Positions 55,576-64,000 of a stretch of 64,000 bases of DNA are shown here, one piece after another (positions within the stretch are counted from its first letter, which is position 1; the number at the start of each line of letters is the position of its first letter). The position numbers and the translations under genes are program-made. Below the pieces are notes generated by a model that worked only from the letters and a program-made list of their open reading frames with translations, was not told the origin of the DNA and did no database searches. Origin of the DNA: Melitaea cinxia. Its lineage: Eukaryota > Arthropoda > Insecta > Lepidoptera > Nymphalidae. The stretch is taken from NCBI RefSeq assembly GCF_905220565.1, contig NC_059403.1, forward strand, positions 1,674,001 through 1,738,000, read 5' to 3'.

Positions 55576-58130
55576 CTGGAAATAAAGAAAAGAAACGTTC
55601 ACTAAAAGAAAATTACTAAATTTTTAATTTCTCATTGAATTATGTATTTAGAACTACATGAGGTGTACCGACAAACGTGTCACATATTCAAGGAATAATT
55701 AACAAGGTCACATTATCAGACTCGGCAAACACATTAGCTGTCACGCACCATTACGTTTTCGTACTTTACAGTTTAGCATCAAAATTACTAAAAAAGAATA
55801 TTTTACTTTAGTTTACGTGTATCAAATAAAAAAGAACACGTAAGCCACGGTTTATTTAATTATTATGGTTTTCAAAATAAACTGTAATTGCATTCAGTCA
55901 CGATTTTACAATAATAATTTTCAGTAAACAATATTATACCATACCGATTGTGACACTTAGATCTTAGAAAAAGCAAATAATTTTTGATTAAAAAAAAACG
56001 ACCTAAAAGGCTACAGCTGAGAGTTTTATGTAAATAAGTATCTACTTCATATAACAACCAAACTTGAAGGGAAGATAAAACTTATACAATAAAGCCTCGG
56101 ATCGATTACCAGTCAAGCGTTTTGATAGTATTTAACCGACTCGGTTTAAAGCTCTCTCTATCTCTATAATATCACGGTACGCCAAGCTTTTCAATACTCA
56201 AACGTCATATCAATTTATGACGCATTTCTCTGACTCCCACTGACTCACACCGCAGCGATATGACAAACCGCAAATTAACTGGGAATGTTGTCGTGTCAAC
56301 TTAATAATTGCTTTTAAAACATTTTAGGATCGAAACTATGTACGGAAATAACTTTAATTATTTGTACAAAACAATATTAAACATTAATATGATGTAATAG
56401 AAATTCTTAGAATTAATCCTCAAAGCCGGAGAGGAGCAGCGTGGTGGATTAAGATATTACAGGCTGATGCGGGAATAGAAATTAACCGAAAGTTATTAGT
56501 GTTTTGTACTTTTTCATATTTAGTTTCATATTATGTTAAGTTTAAATTAAAATTATAAATTGTATTATCATCGTGTTTCCTAAAATTCTGTTACCTCATT
56601 AAATTCAATTTTTATCGTATATTTACAAGTTGATGTTCTATAAAAGAATTGATAAAGGAATAGAACAGAAAGGGATAAAAGTTGAAAGGTGCTAAAAAGT
56701 TCTTAATTAATTATCATGTCGTCGTATATCTTTTTAATGTCGATTGATGGTCTATTCTATATTTTTATATTTACATTTTTTTTACTATTTCTTTTAACTT
56801 CTTTTATTATTATATTTAAGGAAAGTTTGATACCAATGAAGTTATTTAATATCAAAGACATTTTGTGTCATACATTATTTTAACCTAAATAATTACTCTA
56901 TATCTAGGTTAACACGAAAATTAAAATGAAAACATAATTGATAAGTCGTGTCTGAAAAATTAAAACATTAACACGCTTATTTAAGATTACAGCATGCTTT
57001 GCAATTTTTAATATGATTGAGCAAAATTAAATTAGGCGTTTGAGTTGTATAACGACCGGTGATAATATCGCGTCAATTGAAACATCAGCGTGTTATTGCG
57101 GACTTGTGTTTCTGTTTCATACAAGTAAATAATGCTTCGTGGCGAAATGTCCGTACATGCCCATTATAAGTAGACTACAATGTATTTTTAATGAAAAAAA
57201 AATCTTTGTTTATCGCAAGCCTTTGTGACTGTTATTTCTTATATTTAGTCCTTCTGTTTTATTTTCAAAATATTTATAATAAGGCGTCAGACGATATAAA
57301 TACCAAGAACAAATTATTGTTTTATTAAGCAACAAAATACAAGAACACAAAGATTACTTTACTTAAATATTTTAACGGAATAAATAAATAGTGAAAGAAG
57401 TAATTTAAAATATTTGTAAAAAAGTTAATGATAAAAATAAGTTCCTTATGCAAATAGTGACGAGTCAAACAATTTTTTCACCGAAAATCATCCATCACAA
57501 TTTACAAAAGAATATCTACATTATCTATCGCTACAACAAAAGTAACATTCAAATAATGGCGAACATCGCTGGGGCAAAACGTCCAGCGAACAATTCATTC
57601 TTTAAAATTACGCCTAGGCAACCCTGTTCCAACATAGTATCTACGAGGGAACAAAGCATTTTTTTCCATTTACTACGAAAAGAGGATAATGGACAGGCCG
57701 CAAGTTTTAAAATTTAAAGATCCGCAGTTTTACTCATCCGTAACTCGGCGTCTTTTTCGAAAACTTCGTAACACTTAGCTTACTTTTAACTTTAGTTTAA
57801 TTTATTTTAGAGACTGGATTTGTGCATGACGTCGGCATCAGACTAGTGCACTTAAGTTGAGCGATGAATACCGCGACGTATGCATTATTTTTCTTTTTAA
57901 CTTTTTCATGCAAAGTTAAAGTAATATTGTAACGCAAAACATTTTTGTTTTTCAGAACGCAACATAGATATTTATTTAAATTATCTTAAATATGCGTAAA
58001 TACACTTTACGTACTTTTGGCGTGATAGCTCTTCTATTTTTATTAGCTAGGTGTGTGTTTGTAAGTAGGTGTGTGTATTTACACATAGTTATGTATTAAC
58101 GTGACTTTAAAACTTCACGAAAGTTTCGTA
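55576..58130. other. Upstream intron of cytohesin or intergenic, mostly unique
   Basis: A SINE 3-prime scrap at about 56425-56470 (GGAGCAGCGTGGTGGATTAA). The 89-residue plus-strand frame at 57448-57717 shows no domain and AT-driven codons. No cytohesin first exon recognised. Confidence 0.45.
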
Positions 58131-60500
58131 TTAAAATTTTCATCGACGGACCTATTTTTTTTTTTTAATTGTTATCGAATACAAAGTTTATTTTAATTAT
58201 AACGTTAGAAAGTCAAGTTAATTTAGATATACAATAACAAAGCATTTACTGTATATAAATAATCATATTTTTATCTTTCAATGATAAGTAAATACCTATA
58301 AGTAGGTAACAATGCATTCGACCGGGAAATGAAAATCAATCACACAAATTGAAGACAATTACATGCATCGGTCTCAAAACACATTTGAAAGTAGAACGCA
58401 AGTAAATATGCGATATTGTTGACGAACAGTAAATCACGCGCAATTTGATTTTACTGACCACAACGGCAACGAACATAATAACTATAAAGGACATTACTGT
58501 CGCATTAAACATATTAATAGAGGCACGTTAAAACTGATATTAAACACGTGATAATTGCTAATACTGCAAACAGAGAGTTCGTACTTCGTATACAATGCTT
58601 TGTCCGCTACGGTCTAGCGATTTGCTAACATAATTTGCGGTCGGCAACCCATCCCCCACGGGACACGATACCAGCCTTCCTTGTCTAGACGATGTTATGA
58701 TGACGAAAACATTAACGTTTCTAATTTAATTCCTGATCGTTCTTTAGAAGGGTAAGCTTTAATAAAAACCTAGTTAAAAAATTATCTAACAAATACGATA
58801 AAAAAATGCAAAGCTACTAGATTGCGTAACTTCAACGTATAACCGCATTTAGCTTAATAATCACTATTAATTACTATTTAAATGACTAGTACATACTTTA
58901 GAAAAAAAAATGTAGACATATTCAGTGATGTCCATGTATGTTGAACGTTTGAACCTAGGCAGCAAATATTTTAAATGAAAGTCTAACTTTCTAGTACTGA
59001 AGGTGGAACCTAAAGGTGTTTAGATTTCAACTATCTTGATTACGTTTGTTCGAGTAAGAGATTTTACTGAGGAAGATTTTTACCCAAAACGGTTCAAGAG
59101 AAACATAAAATAAAACGGCGGAAATTTTTAACGATTATTCAATATTATATTTCCGTGTTATGTGAATACTATGTATAACTTCTGTATTAAAAGCATATGT
59201 TTGAGTTTAAATTTGTTAGGTACATAAAATAAATTGCAGAACTAAAGTTGACAAATACAGAAAAATATTAAAACAAATACACAAAGAACGGAAATTCAAT
59301 TTTATCAGCGATAGGTATAAAAGAGCGAGCACAAAGTACAGGCACAATCTGCTACACAATAAAATCCACTGCTCCGTCAATAAAGTTGACGACACGACAG
59401 TAGTAATAATGATTTGACATCGTCGTACCGATGCCTATGGGTGCACTGCAGTTGTAATGCCCGGTCTAGACTAGTTTTTGCTTAGAGCAGGTGCCGAGAT
59501 GAATTCTTATATACGAACTTGAAATGTCGCTAAGAAATCTCAATACTCGATATGGGAATATATCGAGACATTATTTATGCCAATTTAGTAACGAGGGCGA
59601 CGAATGCATTGAACATATTAAATTTTACTTTTTTAATCTACCATTTTTACCAGTCACATGTAACAATAAACCGGATTAAACCGGAGTAACAATTTAGATA
59701 ATTATTTAAGATATGGTGTTATATTATGGCAATTATATCCGTTCACAGCAAAAAAAAATTAAGTTTTTATTGAATGCAATTTTATTAGGCGTCATAAAAA
59801 TATGACCATTACAAATTGGGGCTTTTTTCCTTGTTTTATTTACTTACAAGTACAAGCTTTCTCGAAAACATAACAAATGTCATTTTTTATATAATGAAAA
59901 CTTTCACCGATACAAGAGATTGTTTTAAACCATCATTATATTGAAACAAACTTACACAGAAATAATTTGAAGTAAACATGCAACAATACGAAGCGTATCT
60001 TCATTATTCCTAAAATTATGCCATATTTTCAAATTCACACCAAAGTTGAAATCGGAACGAACGGTTTGATTGTAATTACATTATTTTCTTGTCATTTTCA
60101 TTACAAAAATTGGCTTTTCGTTTCGAGCGTTTAATATAAAGCGAATTGATTTTAATTTTTTATTTTTTTATCTATCATTTATTCTATTTAAATTAAAAAA
60201 ATTGTGTAATGTAAATAAAAAATCTGGAATACAAATGTACTTTCCCGTAACATCGACACCGTCACGGAGATTAATTTACAGATAATACATTCGTTAAATC
60301 AGAAGGCTTTATCTCGTCTAGACGTATTCAATGCATAGAAGATTTCTCTTCATTCGAGACGGAATCGGGTGTAACTCCTTAGAAACAGATGATACAACAT
60401 GAAATCGATTTCATAAGGTATTACCAAATGCCTGTAAATCTTTGTGTAATATTACATTTATAGCATATTTTTTTTTCTTATAATTGATTTGTTAAACAAA
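58131..60500. other. Unique AT-rich sequence
   Basis: GC-richer islands at about 58595-58690 and 59385-59500; a TATAAAAG at 59316-59323 on the plus strand, without a supported gene after it. No repeats recognised. Confidence 0.45.
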
Positions 60501-60504
60501 TATA

Positions 60505-60560
60505 ATATGTATGTATGTATATATATATATGTGTGTATGTTTATATGTATTAATATGCGT
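60505..60560 (+). repeat. ATGT/AT microsatellite
   Basis: ATGTATGTATGTATATATAT and TGTGTGTATGTTTATATG. Confidence 0.8.
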
Positions 60561-60734
60561 AGTGTATTTACATCTTATTATGTAATACGTTCTGTAATTT
60601 TTGTATAGTTAATATTGTTATAATATGTGTATGTATATATAATGCATGTATGTATGTATATTTGGTTTTCTTCCTATTTTGTTTCATTTTAATTCTGTAC
60701 ACCCTTTCCGCTTATTTTCACATTATCTCCTCCA

Positions 60735-60868
60735 AGTTGCTTGTCTTGAAGAGATCGCTGTTTAGCGATAAGACCGCCTATTGTACATTTCTTTTTGTGA
60801 ATTGTTTTATAAATTGTAATCTTCTCTTTATGTGTACAACAAAGAGTGAATTAAATTAAATTAAATTA
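60735..60868 (+). mobile_element. LINE 3-prime UTR, copy 3
   Basis: GAAGAGATCGCTGTTTAGCG, ATAAGACCGCCTATTGTACA, then an AAATT repeat tail. Confidence 0.65.
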
Positions 60869-60935
60869 TGACAGAATTAATCAACTGTCGTTACTATTAG
60901 TTCGCTGCTTAATCAATTAACTAGTAACCAACTTG

Positions 60936-60996
60936 AAACTGCGGTCACCAACCCGCCTGCCCAGCGTGGTGACTATGGACAAAACACATGAGTTCG
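60936..60996 (+). repeat. RTE-like retroposon internal fragment
   Basis: TGCGGTCACCAACCCGCCTG, CCCAGCGTGGTGACTATGG, as in 46922-47233. Confidence 0.65.
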
Positions 60997-60999
60997 TAA

Positions 61000-62587
61000 T
61001 CGTTTATTTTTCTGAAATTCTCTTGTTTTGAGCTCATTTTTTCTTTATTTTTCATTCCGTAAGAATTAAAAGTATTTGAAAATTTGAAACAAAAAGGTGA
61101 AAAAAACGGGTAAAGTCCTTCTCAAGTCATGACGTGACCCAGCAAAATATTGATTTATTTTATACATATGCATACATTATATGCATGCACCGTGCTCCAT
61201 AGAAACATGACATATATTATAACAAAAACGTCTGTCTGTTAAGCGATTAGGATTAGTCTCGTTATAAATAGAAGGTCGTTTTGAACTGTCCGCGTGTTAC
61301 GGCAATCCAGAAAAGCACGCGGCCTAGTCTCGTACAAATTAATGTCTGATAATAGCTTGGCATTCCCTAATTATGTACCTATTATGCCACTGTGAAGAAT
61401 TTTAATGTACAATAACATAAAAGTTCATTAATTACATTCTTTCTTTTACATTATTTTCTAATTTTAAGAACAGATTGATCAAATATTATATAACAACAGA
61501 ATAAAAAAATTTCAACAATCATCGCATGTAACAAAGTATAAAACTCAGATTGCTCCGTTGAGTCAAATGTTGTAATTTGCACTGCGTCAAATCCGCAATT
61601 ATGATCCATGAAAATTATTACGTCACGATAATTCGTGGTCACACTTTCATCAATTTAAATACACCCGTAGTTAAATATTCAATAACGATTTAGATAATAA
61701 AACAGTATCAATAAAATATTATAGGCAAGTGTTATTGTCTATTGAGAATCACTTTAACGTGTACGAATTGTTTTTACAGACCCAATGTTACATATTATTT
61801 TCAATAGGTTACACAAAATTATTATTTATTCATTCATTTAGAAGTGGATATTAAGAGCACTCAAAGAGATCCTTCGAAGGCACTTTGTACGAACCATCCT
61901 GGTTCAATGAATCGGATGATAAATCTATATCAAGACCAATAGTGCAATTGGCAATCACGTTATTCAAACTGCAAGATATATTTGCAATTTCGTCGTCTAA
62001 GAGTCGAATCGAGTTCCGCCCGTTTATGGGTTAAACGCATTTGAAGTTGTTATTTAATTAAGGCGATGTTTTACAGCAATGAAATCATAGAATGTACGTA
62101 TGTTACACATATGAATTGGATTGAAAGTATCAAGTACATTTTTTATGGTAAAAAGTCACCTCAATTAATTTGAAGAAGTATACTTATTACCCGTATAATA
62201 AATTAAATAAATATTACTAAAATTTAGCTAATATACAATATGTCAGTTTTTAAGCCACCGTACCGTTACGTCATCAAGTAGTCCTTTTTATAGTTTTACC
62301 GAACGAAATAGAAATTTTTTTGTCGCATATCGAAGATTAAACTGAACGAGTTCGCGAATCCTTCGATACTTTCCCCTATTAATTCACTTTCCCCAAGTTT
62401 AGTTCTGATTCGCAGCCGGATACGCATGGGATTGTGCTGTGTCTGCATAAAATCGATGAAAGTCTACAGAGCTTGTGTTCTTTTTTTTTTAATCAAACTC
62501 ACCCATAATCATGCAATGCTTCATTTCAATAACAAATTAAACGTTGAATGCGGAATGTACGCACCATACGTTTACATAGGAAACTTT
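61000..62587. other. Unique AT-rich sequence
   Basis: At 61870-62035 both strands are open for about 50 codons with balanced composition, but no ATG, splice site or family is recognisable. Confidence 0.4.
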
Positions 62588-62762
62588 AATATATATATAT
62601 ATATATATAAACGAATATTTGTCCGTATGTCCTTTATAGAATCGTAAACTATGCATTTGATCATGTCATGATCTTTAGCAGTGTTGTGCATGAGCCCACA
62701 AAGGTTTCTGAGTTGGTACAACCAAAAAAAAAAGCGTAGCAACGCGCGCATGGTTCAGCTAG
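62588..62762 (+). mobile_element. Helitron-like element with TA microsatellite start
   Basis: A TA run, TTGTCCGTATGTCCTTTATA, GTAGCAACGCGCGCATGGTT, end CAGCTAG before T. Relative of 4784-4960. Confidence 0.6.
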
Positions 62763-64000
62763 TACATAATATTTTTCAAACGTACGTGAAATATCAATCA
62801 TAACCGACGCGGTAAAACTAAAATACTTCGGTTTTAATTTAGACTACATTTTTACATTTACCGTAGGTCAAATTTCAAAACAGCCGTGACGAATCAAAAC
62901 GTAACATGTACATTTTTATACAAGACAAATTACCATTAAAGAAAGGACAATAAGGCCTACTATCGCTTGACATCCCTCGTGTATTTATTAGTTGCCTGTA
63001 ATAACTGTAACGCTACGTTTTCATGTGAACAAACAAAGCCTGTGTTGGTCGATTCTAAAGACGGATGCTGATTTGCATATTTCAAATGCACCGTCCTGGA
63101 AATAACGTTAATTTTTCAATGTTTGTTATTAATATAAATGAAAATCGTTAATTATATTCTGCTGTTTTGTTTTCATTGATATAATAGGCTTGTTATTTCA
63201 CAAGATCCTCATCCTGTTAAAATAAATTAACCTTCTGAATTAATTTTAAATATTAATATTGATGATTACGTTATACATTTAATTACTTATAAACAAGCTA
63301 TTCAATTTTAATGGAATAACTGACAACAAAAGGAACACGGCCCGACCTTTATTAATAATTGAATAAGGGTCTTCTAAAGTTCGACTAGCCTGATGAAGCC
63401 AGAATACTCGAAATACGTTTTTTTAAAGCCTTTTCAATCTCTAAATACTGAGAGAATATTAAGAAATGTTAGACTTTGGCTAATATACTGTATTCGTACT
63501 TTTTATATAGGTACAATTATTACATATAAAATTCGTTTTTATCTGCACTTAATGTACACAACAAGCGATTAAGATTAAAAACGATTACATACATATAAGT
63601 GATTAAAATGAAAAATATATGAAACAAATCATAAAATACTTTTACTTTAAAATTAATTTACATTTACTAAAACGTATGTCCTAAAAGAACTATTCATAAT
63701 CGCTGAGGTCCTTTTATAACCAAAATAATCAATAGTGTAGAACTTTTGGAAATTACGTTTTTAATATGTGAGACAGGAAATAAACAAACCTTCAATTTAA
63801 AGCAATCGACTTGACATACATAAGATTTTCCAACGTTTTAAAATTCAAAACTTAACAAATATAATACAAGCGTATATAGTTGAATCTCTACCTGCGACGA
63901 AATGGTCCAACACGGACCTTATGCACAAAACAAATTTTAAATGCACAAAAAACACTGTCGAAAGATTCAAGAGTTAAAAGCTGTATAAAAACTGCTGCAA
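62763..64000. other. Unique AT-rich sequence to window end
   Basis: Nothing recognised; the missing first exon of cytohesin was not found here. Confidence 0.45.

Noticed and set aside
57448..57717. 89-residue plus-strand frame
   Set aside because: Composition as for random AT-rich DNA; no recognised motif.

Overview
The window is AT-rich, intron- and transposon-rich animal DNA that looks lepidopteran. The reasons are the tRNA-headed SINEs, the short Helitrons that start TC and end CTAG between a host A and T, RTE-clade LINE ends, and several small repeat families of a kind common in moth and butterfly genomes. No species can be named from the sequence alone.

Layout: (1) 1.58-2.91 kb, plus strand: an intact single-exon gene of the yellow / major royal jelly protein family, encoding a secreted protein, with polyadenylation signals at 3198 and 3438. 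(2) 3.5-25.8 kb: no recognisable host gene. It is a patchwork of SINEs, LINE 3-prime ends, Helitrons and MITE-like repeats, some with exact target-site duplications. (3) 25.83-29.30 kb: a tRNA-derived SINE split at its TTAA by a 3.13-kb DNA transposon. The transposon carries the end of a Mutator-like domain and a YqaJ-type exonuclease reading frame and is itself hit by another repeat. (4) 29.3-37.5 kb: more repeat debris, including LINE reverse-transcriptase C-termini and a Helitron nested in another repeat. (5) 37.5-40.65 kb: a stretch almost free of repeats, with an odd cluster of CTAG-centred palindromes just past the cytohesin stop codon. (6) 55.58-40.65 kb, minus strand: seven exons of cytohesin (steppke; Arf GEF) encoding 364 residues with Sec7 and PH domains. 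The first coding exon is not seen. The largest intron (8.6 kb) holds a 2.4-kb DNA transposon with 32-bp inverted repeats and an almost intact 533-residue transposase. (7) 55.6-64 kb: mostly unique AT-rich DNA, probably 5-prime intron or upstream sequence of cytohesin, with a few repeats.

The two host genes are unrelated in function: yellow proteins are secreted, while cytohesin is a cytosolic/membrane regulator of Arf GTPases. Much of the recognisable remainder is a layered record of transposition. The most interesting parts are the two DNA transposons, the 3-prime-end sharing between short elements and RTE LINEs, and the palindrome cluster after the cytohesin stop.
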